Positions 9,166-17,252 of a stretch of 64,000 nucleotides of DNA are shown here, in pieces. The stretch comes from Nitrincola tapanii. GTDB taxonomy: Bacteria; Pseudomonadota; Gammaproteobacteria; Pseudomonadales; Balneatricaceae. How positions within the stretch are numbered: position 1 is the first letter of the stretch; every line of letters begins with the position of its first letter. The notes below the pieces were generated by a model. That model worked only from the letters and a program-made list of their open reading frames with translations, was not told the origin of the DNA and made no database searches. A program made the translations under genes and the position numbers. The stretch spans positions 186,001 through 250,000 of the forward strand of contig NZ_SMRS01000005.1 of assembly GCF_008368715.1 (NCBI RefSeq), given 5' to 3'.

Positions 9166-10405
9166 GTTAGCGCCCATCGCAAGCCGTTTTGATGTTGAGA
9201 AAGTCCGTGCAGACTTTCCCATACTGCATCAAAAAATCAACGGTCAGCCGTTGGTGTATCTGGATAATGGTGCCACCACGCAAAAGCCACAATGTGTGAT
9301 TGATGCGCTGGTGCATTTTTACAGCTGCGATAACAGCAATGTGCACCGGGGTGCACACACCTTGAGTGATCGTGCGACGGAAAAGTTTGAAGCCGCACGG
9401 CAGCGGGTGGCCGATTTTATTGGCTCACCGAGTGCACGGCAGGTGATCTGGACACGTGGTACTACGGAGAGCATCAATCTGGTGGCAGCCAGTTGGGGAC
9501 GCTCTCAGTTACAAGCAGGGGATCGTATTCTGGTGTCGCAGCTTGAACACCATTCCAATATTGTGCCTTGGCAGCTCATTGCGGCAGAGAAGGGGGCGCA
9601 GGTTGAACCTATCCCTCTAACTTCTGCCGGTCAGGTGGATTTGGCGGCTTTTGCACAGATGCTGGATGCGCGCGTGAAAATGGTTTCCGTGGCTCAGGTT
9701 TCCAATGCTTTGGGAACCATTAATCCGGTGCAAGAGATGATTACTTTAGCACATCAGGTCGGTGCCAAGGTGATGCTGGATGGTGCTCAAGCTATCAGCC
9801 ATGGACTGACTCAAGTTCAGGCATTGGGCTGTGATTTTTATGCTTTTTCAGGCCATAAACTCTTTGGTCCGACAGGCATTGGCGTGCTTTGGGGTAAGGC
9901 GGAACTGCTCGAAGCCATGCCGCCTTGGATGGGTGGCGGAGAGATGATTGAGAGTGTCAGCTTTGCCGGCACAACCTTTAATCAGATTCCGTTTAAATTT
10001 GAAGCCGGTACCCCCAATATTGCCGACGCGATAGGTTTAGCCGCGGCGATCGAATACCTGCAAAGCTTGGATAGTGAAGCGCTTCAAGCACATGAGCAGG
10101 ATCTACTGGCCTATGCTCAAGCCCGAGCGGCTGAGTGTGCAGGCATGCGGGTGATTGGTACCGCAGCAGAAAAAGTCAGTGTGCTGAGCTTTACCCTGGA
10201 AGGAGTGAATCCAGCCGATCTAGGCATGTTGCTCGATCAACAAGGGATTGCCGTACGTACAGGCAGTCATTGTGCTCAACCGGTGATGGAGTTCCTGGGT
10301 TTGGCCGAGGGGACAGTGCGCGCCAGTTTCAGCTTCTACAATACGCGTGAAGAGATAGATCGCTTGTTTGCAGCGATTGAGAAAGCGCGTGAATTTCTTC
10401 TTTAA
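9158..10405 (+). CDS. sufS: SufS-type cysteine desulfurase
   Basis: A group II PLP cysteine desulfurase that hands persulfide to SufE for use by SufBCD. The 415-residue protein shows VRADFPIL, the opening motif YLDNGATTQKPQ, the NVHRGAHTLS loop, QLEHHSNIVPWQ, PLP-lysine SGHKLFGPTGIGVLWG, and the active cysteine in RTGSHCAQPVM, where E. coli has RTGHHCAMPLM. It overlaps sufD by 8 bases. Two cysteine desulfurases, iscS and sufS, sit in the same operon. Confidence 0.96.
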   Translation: MTELAPIASRFDVEKVRADFPILHQKINGQPLVYLDNGATTQKPQCVIDALVHFYSCDNSNVHRGAHTLSDRATEKFEAARQRVADFIGSPSARQVIWTRGTTESINLVAASWGRSQLQAGDRILVSQLEHHSNIVPWQLIAAEKGAQVEPIPLTSAGQVDLAAFAQMLDARVKMVSVAQVSNALGTINPVQEMITLAHQVGAKVMLDGAQAISHGLTQVQALGCDFYAFSGHKLFGPTGIGVLWGKAELLEAMPPWMGGGEMIESVSFAGTTFNQIPFKFEAGTPNIADAIGLAAAIEYLQSLDSEALQAHEQDLLAYAQARAAECAGMRVIGTAAEKVSVLSFTLEGVNPADLGMLLDQQGIAVRTGSHCAQPVMEFLGLAEGTVRASFSFYNTREEIDRLFAAIEKAREFLL

Positions 10406-10425
10406 GTCTTTGCGAGGTAGGCATC

Positions 10426-10785
10426 ATGTCCGTTGAAGCCTTTGATCCGACTCAGCAGGTCGTAGAAGTGCTCCCCGCTGCGCTCAAACATTTTCGTCAG
10501 CAGCTGCAAGGCCATCCATCCGCGCAAGCGGTTCGATTAAGTGTAAAACCCAGCGGTTGTTCGGGTTATATGTATGTACTGGATTTTGTTGAGCGTGCAG
10601 AAGAGGGCGATCTGCAGTGTCAACTCGATGCAGAGGTGGCTTTGTTGATCGATCGTAACAGCCTGTCGATTGTACGCGGCACGAGCATCGATTACGTGCG
10701 TGAAGGGATTAACCGCCAAGTGAAATTTATCAATCCGAACGCCACCAGCGAATGCGGTTGTGGCGAAAGCTTTACAGTGAGCTAA
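10426..10785 (+). CDS. sufA: A-type Fe-S carrier protein (SufA/IscA family)
   Basis: A-type carriers accept clusters from the scaffold and deliver them to apoproteins. The 119-residue product has the three family cysteines: C45 in SGCSGYMY and C110/C112 in ECGCGESF. It is closer to the SufA/IscA form than to ErpA, but sequence reading cannot separate SufA from IscA with certainty; the SUF context favours sufA. It follows sufS by 20 bases; AGGTAGGC upstream is the ribosome site. Confidence 0.92.
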   Translation: MSVEAFDPTQQVVEVLPAALKHFRQQLQGHPSAQAVRLSVKPSGCSGYMYVLDFVERAEEGDLQCQLDAEVALLIDRNSLSIVRGTSIDYVREGINRQVKFINPNATSECGCGESFTVS

Positions 10786-10787
10786 GC

Positions 10788-11321
10788 ATGGAAAGACGAA
10801 TGCTGGTGACACAAACGGATTGTCCGGCACGTATTGTACCGGCTGGAACGCCTGTCACGATTCCTAAGGATACCTTTGTCACCCTGACCCAGTCTCTGGG
10901 AGGTAACTATACCCTAACTTGGCACGGCCAAATGGTACGTGTTGATGGTACCGATGCAGCGGCCTTGGGCTTGGAACCCGAGCGATTAGAGTTCCCAGAG
11001 CCGGAATCCGACCAGATTCTGGAAGAGCAGGTTTGGGATGCATTACGCACCATCTATGATCCAGAAATACCGGTGGATCTGGTGAATTTAGGATTAATCT
11101 ATTCTGTTCAATTGAATCAGCAGACCAAGCGCGTCGATATACAAATGACGCTCACCGCACCTGGCTGTGGCATGGGGCCCGTGCTGGTTGGGGATGTTGA
11201 GTATCGTGTCGCCAAGGTGCCCAATGTTCAGGACGTAAAGGTTGAACTGATTTTTGATCCCCCCTGGCAACGTGACATGATGAGCGAAGAAGCGCAGTTG
11301 GCAACGGGCATGTTTTACTGA
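10788..11321 (+). CDS. sufT: SufT, DUF59/MIP18-family Fe-S maturation factor
   Basis: SufT proteins are auxiliary factors in Fe-S protein maturation in organisms with SUF systems. The 177-residue protein has an N-terminal beta-rich segment (~1-75, typical of long SufT) followed by a DUF59 domain: VWDALRTIYDPEIPVDLVNL and MTLTAPGCGMGPVLVGDVEY, including the conserved cysteine of the TAPGC motif. The start at 10788 lies two bases after the sufA stop; ATG 10800 is an alternative. Frames upstream of 10788 run through sufA and are rejected. It sits between sufA and sufE. Confidence 0.9.
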   Translation: MERRMLVTQTDCPARIVPAGTPVTIPKDTFVTLTQSLGGNYTLTWHGQMVRVDGTDAAALGLEPERLEFPEPESDQILEEQVWDALRTIYDPEIPVDLVNLGLIYSVQLNQQTKRVDIQMTLTAPGCGMGPVLVGDVEYRVAKVPNVQDVKVELIFDPPWQRDMMSEEAQLATGMFY

Positions 11322-11333
11322 TTTGAGGTGGCT

Positions 11334-11753
11334 ATGACGGATTTTGGTGTAGAGGTAACGGCTGACGAGATCGTTGAAAATCTAGGTTTCTTTGATTCCT
11401 GGGAGGATCGTTACCGTTACATTATTGATTTAGGTAAAGAGCTGCCGCCATTGGATTCCGCCTTCCAGGTTGAGGCCTATCAGGTAAAAGGTTGTCAGAG
11501 TTTGGTCTGGGTTGTGCCTGAATTTCATGAAGGGCTGCTGCATTTTCAGGCAGATAGTAACTCGCATATTGTGAAAGGGTTATTGGCAGTGGTTTTAGCG
11601 GCTTACAACGCCAAAGCACCGAGTGAAATTCTGGCGTTCAACATTGAAGACTATTTTACTCAGCTGAATCTGATTAAACACCTGAGCCCCAGCCGGGGTA
11701 ACGGTTTGCGTGCGATGGTACAACGTATCCGTGATTTGGCGGCGCAGGTATAA
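11334..11753 (+). CDS. sufE: cysteine desulfuration protein SufE
   Basis: SufE accepts persulfide from SufS and passes it to SufB. The 139-residue product carries the active cysteine C54 in YQVKGCQSLVWV, the helical segment FQADSNSHIVKGLLAVVLAAYN and the terminal LSPSRGNGLRAMVQRIR. ATG 11334 is preceded by TTGAGGTG; the GTG at 11328 is an alternative. It is the last gene of the operon and is followed by a terminator. Confidence 0.95.
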   Translation: MTDFGVEVTADEIVENLGFFDSWEDRYRYIIDLGKELPPLDSAFQVEAYQVKGCQSLVWVVPEFHEGLLHFQADSNSHIVKGLLAVVLAAYNAKAPSEILAFNIEDYFTQLNLIKHLSPSRGNGLRAMVQRIRDLAAQV

Positions 11754-11773
11754 AGCAGTTTTACTCCCTTCTA

Positions 11774-11796
11774 AGCCCTGAGATCAGGGCTTTTTC
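11774..11796 (+). terminator. terminator of the isc/suf operon
   Basis: AGCCCTG and CAGGGCT pair around a short AGAT-type loop, followed by TTTTTCTCCT. It lies 20 bases after the sufE stop and overlaps the last codons of the converging minus-strand gene. Confidence 0.85.
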
Positions 11797-12062
11797 TCCT
11801 CTTTTTTCAAGTTGTAAGCAAAGGCAATCACTTCGGCAATAGCCTTGTAGAGGGCTTCAGGAATCTCTTCGCCGAGTTCTAAGCGGATGAGTACCTCTAA
11901 TAACTCTGGGCTTTCGTGAATATGCACATCATGCTCTCTTGCCAGAGCAATGATTTGTTCAGCAATCAGTCCCTTACCCTTGGCAACGATTTTGGGTGCA
12001 CCGCCCTGGGCGGTGTCATATTTCAGCGCGACAGCGCCGGCGGGTGGGTCGGTTTTATTCAT
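11784..12062 (-). CDS. FlhB C-terminal-domain-like protein (FhlB/EscU-YscU-type)
   Basis: A 92-residue cytoplasmic protein resembling only the cytoplasmic tail of FlhB, the flagellar export switch. The segment AVALKYDTAQGGAPKIVAKGKGLIAEQIIALAREHDVHIHESPELLEVLIRLELGEEIPEALYKAIAEVIAF follows the FlhB-C pattern, but the autocleaved NPTH motif is missing (PPAGAVALKYD instead). Such FhlB paralogues can substitute in part for the FlhB tail in Salmonella. It immediately follows the fliK-like gene (adjacent or one-base overlap), so the two are co-transcribed. Confidence 0.85.
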   Translation of the reverse strand: MNKTDPPAGAVALKYDTAQGGAPKIVAKGKGLIAEQIIALAREHDVHIHESPELLEVLIRLELGEEIPEALYKAIAEVIAFAYNLKKEEKKP

Positions 12063-14293
12063 TAGGTATGCAGATCTACTAAACGTTTATTTAAGGGTAA
12101 CAGATCGGGTTGTTGACGTTTGCCTAGATGTGCATGCATCAATTCGATTTTAAAGCCTTTGTCGGTTAACTCTTGGCCAAAGCTCTGCAAACGCTCACGA
12201 ATTAAGGCTAAGGTGGGGGCTTGCTCAGCCCAGAAACGTGCCGTTAATTCCCATTCAGCTTTTAAGCTCACTTCCGCATCCAAGGAGCCTTGCTCCTCCA
12301 ACTCAAAATGCAGGCGTACATGCCAAAGTGTCACACTTTGTCCTTGTTCATCGCGATGACGCTCTTCAGTGATACGCAGCTCAGCATTCTCCAAATGGTT
12401 GCCCTGCTGAATGGGCAGGTCTAGGCGATAGTGGCGCTCCTGTCCGCCATCGGGCAGATCGCGCCAACGCTGGAGGCTGCTAATCTGGGCTGCTGTACTT
12501 CGGGCGAGTAAGGCACGTACCAACTGGTTGAGTTCTTCACGCGCAACACTCGGTAGTTGATCACCGATCTTTAACAGTTGTCCCAGTTGTTGCTTTAAGT
12601 CCGGTTTGTCGAGTTTGCCAGGATTTTGCAAGAGACGTGCTTCACTCAACAGACCGCCTTGTTGCAGATTGCGTGCGATGGCGGCAGGGGCTTCCTGGCT
12701 CCCAGGCTTAACACTAAATAGGCGTAACATCGATTCCACCATTTGATTGAGGGCAGAGTTACGTAGGCTGTCGGCACGAGAGCTGAGCTGTTGTAACTGA
12801 TTGAGGCCATCCGCCAAAGGGATCTGAATCGGTAGGAGTTCACGCAGCGCTTGCTGCATCGCGACTTGTGCTTGATAGGCTTGAGTCAAAGGCGGTGCGG
12901 GGGGCGTAATGCTGAGTTGAAACTGCCCCGTCTCACTGCGGCTAATCTGTACTTGCTGGCCGGCCTGTAAAGGACGTGGGCTGATAAATTCAATCACCTG
13001 GCCGTTGACCAAAACATGAATCGGAAACCCCTGAGGGCGTGCATTCGGAGTCAGCGCGCTCAGTGCGGCGGGAGGGGGCGGTGTGAGCTGAGTCGTTTCG
13101 GCTCTTATGGATGCCGACTGGGTCGCAGGATTCGTGGCGGAATGCGCGGTTGTTTGAGTGGTTGTCTGAGTGATTGTGGTGTTGCGACTCAGTGCACTTG
13201 CCTCTGTAGGGGCTGGAGTGCTGGCTGAGGCAGAAGCCAGTGGGGTGGCCACCGATGCAGCGATTTGGCTTGCACTGCTTGAGCTGGCACCACTTGGAAG
13301 GGGGGCGCGTACTGAACTCTCGGCTGATGTTGAAGCGGTGGATGTCGAAGCAGGCGTTGCGCGTAAGCTCTCCGCGACCGTCTGAGTATTTCGAGCTTGT
13401 TCGCTATGGGTGCTTGGTTGAGCGCTGCCTGAAGCGGGATTGGCGTTACTACTGGGTGCTGCAGGCTGGGCCGGGCTGCTTGGATTAGATGTGTTCGATG
13501 CCGACGTGGCGGGAGGACTTGCGTTGGCTGCAGAAGGAGAAATCGGACTGCTTACTTGTCCACGTCCATCCACTGGGGGTGTGTTACCGCCTTGTGCGTT
13601 GGTGTTCAAAGGTGTGCCGCTCATAGCGGCTGTTGTCTGCCCAGATGGGATCGAAGTGGCTGTCCCCTGAGTGCCGGGAGTCAAGGTTTGTGGGGTGTTG
13701 GTGTTGGAAGTGCCAGGATTCCCTGTGCTTAAATTGGAAGCCGCTAAATTGCGCGTTGTTAAATTCAAAGTCGCCGCATTTTGAGAAGTGGAGTTTTGTG
13801 CACCGGAATTCATTAAGGCTGGGTTTTGTAAGGCTTGAGCGTTTAAGGCTTGCGCAGCTTGAGGTGTGACGAGCAATCCCGGCAGTGCATTGTTGCTGGG
13901 TAAGTTATTGAGTAGGGCAGGGATGTTGCCGGCAATACGCAATAAAAAGCCTTCGGCGTTGGCACGTGCTGCGGCGGGGCTGGTGCTTGTGGCCGTGGGT
14001 TGGGCTCCACCAGGCAGTGCATTGAGGCTGGCGCGAACACTGCCCGATGCATCACGACTCAGTTGCAGTTGGCTGCCTTCTGGTAGTGGTCGGTTAGAGA
14101 CCAACTCAATCATGCGCCCTGAGACTTCAACCTGGATACGAAAGCCTCCTCCTTGTGCGCTATTTTCACTGACACTTCGTACCCAGCCGCTGGTCTCACG
14201 ACCGGCCGGCAATAAGCGGTTAAGCTCTTGAGCACTGCTGGAGGCCTGAGTATTCGCAAGGCGCACAGATTGTACATTCAGTTCATTCAGCAT
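12062..14293 (-). CDS. fliK: FliK-family flagellar hook-length control protein
   Basis: A 743-residue protein with a long, low-complexity middle (roughly residues 130-430) rich in Ser, Thr, Ala, Asn, Pro and Gln, and a folded C-terminal Flg_hook-type domain (about 600-720: RHYRLDLPIQQG, LWHVRLHFELEEQGSLDAEV, FWAEQAPTLALIRERLQSFG). FliK is exported as a molecular ruler and switches export specificity through FlhB. The pairing with an FlhB-tail paralogue supports this. ATG 14293 (MLNELNVQSV) is chosen; a TTG at 14326 would add 11 residues. Neither has a clear ribosome site. The C-terminal domain is convincing; whether this is the main FliK or a second one in the genome is unknown. Confidence 0.8.
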   Translation of the reverse strand: MLNELNVQSVRLANTQASSSAQELNRLLPAGRETSGWVRSVSENSAQGGGFRIQVEVSGRMIELVSNRPLPEGSQLQLSRDASGSVRASLNALPGGAQPTATSTSPAAARANAEGFLLRIAGNIPALLNNLPSNNALPGLLVTPQAAQALNAQALQNPALMNSGAQNSTSQNAATLNLTTRNLAASNLSTGNPGTSNTNTPQTLTPGTQGTATSIPSGQTTAAMSGTPLNTNAQGGNTPPVDGRGQVSSPISPSAANASPPATSASNTSNPSSPAQPAAPSSNANPASGSAQPSTHSEQARNTQTVAESLRATPASTSTASTSAESSVRAPLPSGASSSSASQIAASVATPLASASASTPAPTEASALSRNTTITQTTTQTTAHSATNPATQSASIRAETTQLTPPPPAALSALTPNARPQGFPIHVLVNGQVIEFISPRPLQAGQQVQISRSETGQFQLSITPPAPPLTQAYQAQVAMQQALRELLPIQIPLADGLNQLQQLSSRADSLRNSALNQMVESMLRLFSVKPGSQEAPAAIARNLQQGGLLSEARLLQNPGKLDKPDLKQQLGQLLKIGDQLPSVAREELNQLVRALLARSTAAQISSLQRWRDLPDGGQERHYRLDLPIQQGNHLENAELRITEERHRDEQGQSVTLWHVRLHFELEEQGSLDAEVSLKAEWELTARFWAEQAPTLALIRERLQSFGQELTDKGFKIELMHAHLGKRQQPDLLPLNKRLVDLHT

Positions 14294-14345
14294 GGTTGAG
14301 GATGACCTGGCAAATTGAGTCTGCAACGAAAAGCCGCTGGTTACA

Positions 14346-14375
14346 CTGACGCAGCTCGATCGATCAGTTTATAAT
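14346..14375 (+). promoter_or_regulatory. promoter for the ccm operon
   Basis: A perfect -10 TATAAT (14370-14375) is preceded at 18 bases by CTGACG (14346-14351, 4/6 to TTGACA). It lies about 95 bases before ccmA in the divergent gap with fliK. Confidence 0.55.
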
Positions 14376-14470
14376 GCGGCGCTTATGTTATTTGTCGGCG
14401 GCTTGTCCCATAGGTTTATCACAAACTTTGTGGCTTGTCCTTAAGCTAACCTGCGCGTTGCGAGGCTCCT

Positions 14471-15109
14471 GTGTCTGAGATCCTTCTTGAGGTTGAGAAG
14501 CTGTTCTGTGAACGCGATGATCGTGTGCTGTTCAGCGACTTATCATTTCAGGTGCAAGCAGGCGAGTTGGTGCAGATTGAAGGCCCCAATGGCAGTGGTA
14601 AAACCACGCTTCTACGGATTTTGAGTGGCCTGTCGCGCCATTTTGAGGGTGAGATACGTTGGCGTGGGGTGCCGCTCGCCGATGATCTGCCCGCTTATGC
14701 ACGCGAGTTGCTCTATTTCGGCCACCAGGCGGGAGTCAAATCACTTTTAACGCCAGAAGAGAATCTGCGCTGGTACGCTGCCTTGGATACAAGCATTGAT
14801 CTGGAGCAGATAGATCAGGCTTTGAATGCCGTAGGCTTAAAAGGCTTTGAAGATGTGCCTTGTCACATGCTATCGGCTGGCCAGAATCGACGTGTCAGTT
14901 TAGCGCGGTTGTATCTGAGCCAGGCTCGGCTGTGGATTCTGGATGAGCCTTTTACCGCGATCGACAAGCAAGGGGTGGCAGCGAAAGAAAACGTGTTGTT
15001 AGCCCATGCCCAAAGAGGTGGTATTGTGATTTTAACGACCCATCATGAGCTGAATCTAACTCAACATGTGCGTCGTATCCACCTGGATGAGCACTCAGGA
15101 ACTTCATGA
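14471..15109 (+). CDS. ccmA: heme exporter ATP-binding protein CcmA
   Basis: CcmA is the ATPase of the CcmAB(C D) complex that releases holo-CcmE for cytochrome c maturation. The 212-residue product has Walker A GPNGSGKTTLLR, the family Q-loop region LLYFGHQAGVKSLLTPEENL, signature LSAGQNRRVSLARL, Walker B LWILDEPFTAID and a late TTHHELN switch. The start is GTG 14471 with GCGAGG upstream. It overlaps ccmB by four bases (ATGA). Confidence 0.95.
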   Translation: MSEILLEVEKLFCERDDRVLFSDLSFQVQAGELVQIEGPNGSGKTTLLRILSGLSRHFEGEIRWRGVPLADDLPAYARELLYFGHQAGVKSLLTPEENLRWYAALDTSIDLEQIDQALNAVGLKGFEDVPCHMLSAGQNRRVSLARLYLSQARLWILDEPFTAIDKQGVAAKENVLLAHAQRGGIVILTTHHELNLTQHVRRIHLDEHSGTS

Positions 15110-15843
15110 ATAATAAAGCGACTAATGCCTGCCACCTGCCGGAGCTGAAATCAGGAGAGATCAGTTTTCAGCCCGGGCGTATTTTTTGGGCAACTCTGGT
15201 GCGAGAGTTGAATCTGGCGCTACGTCGGCGCAGTGACCTGATTAATCCTCTCGTATTTTTCTTAATGGTGGCGACGCTCTTTCCGCTTGGAGTGAGCCCG
15301 GAACCTAGTGTGCTATCGACCTTGGCCCCTGGAGTCGTTTGGGTGGCCGCCTTGTTGGCGACTCTGCTGTCTTTAGATAGCCTTTTTCGTTCCGATTTTG
15401 ATGATGGTTCTTTAGAGCAGATGCTGTTGAGCCCACAGCCTCTGTTTGTGGTGGTGCTGGGAAAGGTCTTAGCACATTGGTTGTTGACCGGTTTGCCACT
15501 CACCTTGATGGCACCTCTGTTGGCTGTGATGTTGTTTTTGCCCGCTGAAGGCATGTGGGGGTTGATGCTCAGTCTTTTATTGGGCACCCCGACTCTGAGT
15601 TTGATTGGTGCCATAGGTGCCGCCTTGACCGTGGGTTTACGTAAAGGAGGCGTGCTCTTGTCTCTGCTGGTACTGCCTTTATACATCCCGGTTCTGATTT
15701 TTGGCACAGCGGCAGTGGAAGCGGCTGTAACAGGTTTGCCTTTAGGTGGGTTTTTAGCGCTACTCGGCGCGCTCTTGGCCGCAGGTTTGGCCTTATCACC
15801 TCTGGCTATTGCTGCCGGTTTACGTATTTCTGTGAGTGGGTAA
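15106..15843 (+). CDS. ccmB: heme exporter permease CcmB
   Basis: CcmB is the integral membrane partner of CcmA. The 245-residue protein has six hydrophobic segments and the typical entry FWATLVRELNLALRRRSDLINPLVFFLMV. A cytoplasmic stretch SLDSLFRSDFDDGSLEQMLLSP follows the second segment, as in other CcmB. About 24 residues precede the usual family start, a small N-terminal extension. The ATGA overlap with ccmA fixes the start. Confidence 0.94.
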   Translation: MNNKATNACHLPELKSGEISFQPGRIFWATLVRELNLALRRRSDLINPLVFFLMVATLFPLGVSPEPSVLSTLAPGVVWVAALLATLLSLDSLFRSDFDDGSLEQMLLSPQPLFVVVLGKVLAHWLLTGLPLTLMAPLLAVMLFLPAEGMWGLMLSLLLGTPTLSLIGAIGAALTVGLRKGGVLLSLLVLPLYIPVLIFGTAAVEAAVTGLPLGGFLALLGALLAAGLALSPLAIAAGLRISVSG

Positions 15844-15849
15844 TTGACT

Positions 15850-16611
15850 ATGGCTGGAAAAAACTGGATGCCGCGCTGGTTCTATCAGTTAGCATCACCA
15901 CGTTGGTGCTATCAGATCACTGGAAAGCTCCTACCGGGTTTTGCGATTGCGGCATTATTGCTGATCGCGGTGGGGACGGTCTGGGGCTTGGCTTTTGCTC
16001 CGCCTGATTATCAGCAAGGCAACAGCTTTCGTATCATCTATCTGCATGTGCCGACAGCCTATATGGCACAGTCGATCTATATGACCATGGCGATTGCAGG
16101 TGCGGTAGGCCTGATCTGGAAAATGAAGATGGCCGATATGGTGCTGAAGTGCTGTGCTCCGATTGGCGCTTGGCTGGCCGTTCTGGCCTTGGCGACGGGG
16201 GCTATCTGGGGGAAGCCGACCTGGGGTTCCTGGTGGGTTTGGGATGCGCGTTTGACCTCAATGCTGATTCTGTTATTTCTGTATTTGGGGGTGATTGCAT
16301 TGAACTCTGCGATTGAAAGTGAGTCTACAGCCGCACAAGCAACGGCTGTGCTGGTCCTTGTGGGCTTAGTGAATATCCCGATCATCAAGTATTCCGTGGA
16401 CTGGTGGAATACTTTACATCAGCCTGCCACCTTCAAGGTGACTGAAAAACCTGCTATGCCAGTGGAGATGTGGATGCCACTACTATTGATGGTGATAGGT
16501 TTTTACGCATTTTTTGCCGTTGCACTCATGTTACGTCTGCGTAACGAAATCCTGCGCCGTGAGCGGCGTGCCGGTTGGGTGCGTGAGCTTCTGCAGCAAC
16601 AGAGAGGTTAA
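15850..16611 (+). CDS. ccmC: heme handling protein CcmC
   Basis: CcmC presents heme to CcmE in the periplasm. The 253-residue membrane protein has six membrane segments and the tryptophan-rich heme-handling (WWD) motif WGSWWVWDARLTS, with the flanking histidines in YLHVPTAYMAQ and WWNTLHQPATF. The start at 15850 is chosen over TTG 15844; neither has a strong ribosome site, so translation is probably coupled to ccmB, whose stop is 6 bases upstream. Confidence 0.95.
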   Translation: MAGKNWMPRWFYQLASPRWCYQITGKLLPGFAIAALLLIAVGTVWGLAFAPPDYQQGNSFRIIYLHVPTAYMAQSIYMTMAIAGAVGLIWKMKMADMVLKCCAPIGAWLAVLALATGAIWGKPTWGSWWVWDARLTSMLILLFLYLGVIALNSAIESESTAAQATAVLVLVGLVNIPIIKYSVDWWNTLHQPATFKVTEKPAMPVEMWMPLLLMVIGFYAFFAVALMLRLRNEILRRERRAGWVRELLQQQRG

Positions 16612-16612
16612 G

Positions 16613-16792
16613 GTGAGTTTCAACACATTTGCTGAATTTCTAGCGATGGGTGGACATGGACTCTATGTCTGGAGTTGTTATGGTCTGGGGTTGGTGGTGC
16701 TCCTTTGGTTGATTGCGACCCCCATGCTGCAACGTCGTCGTTTGTTATCGGATCTATCCCGCCGTTTGCGTCGAGAGGAGACAACACCATGA
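16613..16792 (+). CDS. ccmD: heme exporter accessory protein CcmD
   Basis: CcmD is a small single-span protein that helps CcmABC release holo-CcmE. The 59-residue product starts at GTG 16613 with GAGAGG six bases upstream and reads [21 protein letters not shown], then one membrane helix and a basic cytoplasmic tail ([17 protein letters not shown]). An in-frame ATG at 16514 lies within ccmC and is rejected. It overlaps ccmE by four bases. Confidence 0.92.
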   Translation: MSFNTFAEFLAMGGHGLYVWSCYGLGLVVLLWLIATPMLQRRRLLSDLSRRLRREETTP

Positions 16793-17250
16793 ATGCTGCC
16801 CGTAAACAACGCTTGTTGATTGTCCTGATGATCCTTCTTGGGGCGTCTGTTGCGGTCGGTTTGACCGCTTATGCCTTGAGTCAAAACATTAATCTTTTTT
16901 ATTCGCCGAGTGAAATCCATTCCGGTATGGCACCGAAAGATACGCGTATTCGTGCCGGCGGAATGGTGGTTGAAGGCAGTATCCGACGTGACACGAACAG
17001 CTTAAAAGTCGAGTTTGATATTACCGATTATGCACAATCCACAACGGTACAGTATGTGGGCATACTGCCTGACCTGTTCCGTGAAGGGCAGGGAATTGTG
17101 GCTCAGGGCATGCTCAATGAGGAAGGGAAGCTGATTGCTTCTGAAGTCCTAGCCAAACATGATGAAAACTATATGCCACCTGAAATCGCAGAAGCCTTGG
17201 CGAAAGCCGGCAAAATGCCAGGCATGCCCGCAGCAGCTAAGGAATACTAA
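16789..17250 (+). CDS. ccmE: periplasmic heme chaperone CcmE
   Basis: CcmE carries heme covalently from CcmC to CcmF. The 153-residue protein has an N-terminal membrane anchor (~8-30), the OB-fold core with FYSPSEI and [12 protein letters not shown], and the heme-attachment histidine H124 with Y128 in [13 protein letters not shown] 16789 has GAGAGGAG upstream. It ends two bases before ccmF. Confidence 0.95.
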   Translation: MNAARKQRLLIVLMILLGASVAVGLTAYALSQNINLFYSPSEIHSGMAPKDTRIRAGGMVVEGSIRRDTNSLKVEFDITDYAQSTTVQYVGILPDLFREGQGIVAQGMLNEEGKLIASEVLAKHDENYMPPEIAEALAKAGKMPGMPAAAKEY

Positions 17251-17252
17251 GC

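Noticed and set aside
13016-14231. Several plus-strand open frames over the fliK-like gene
   Set aside because: They are mirror images of the Ser/Thr/Ala-rich linker and do not resemble proteins.
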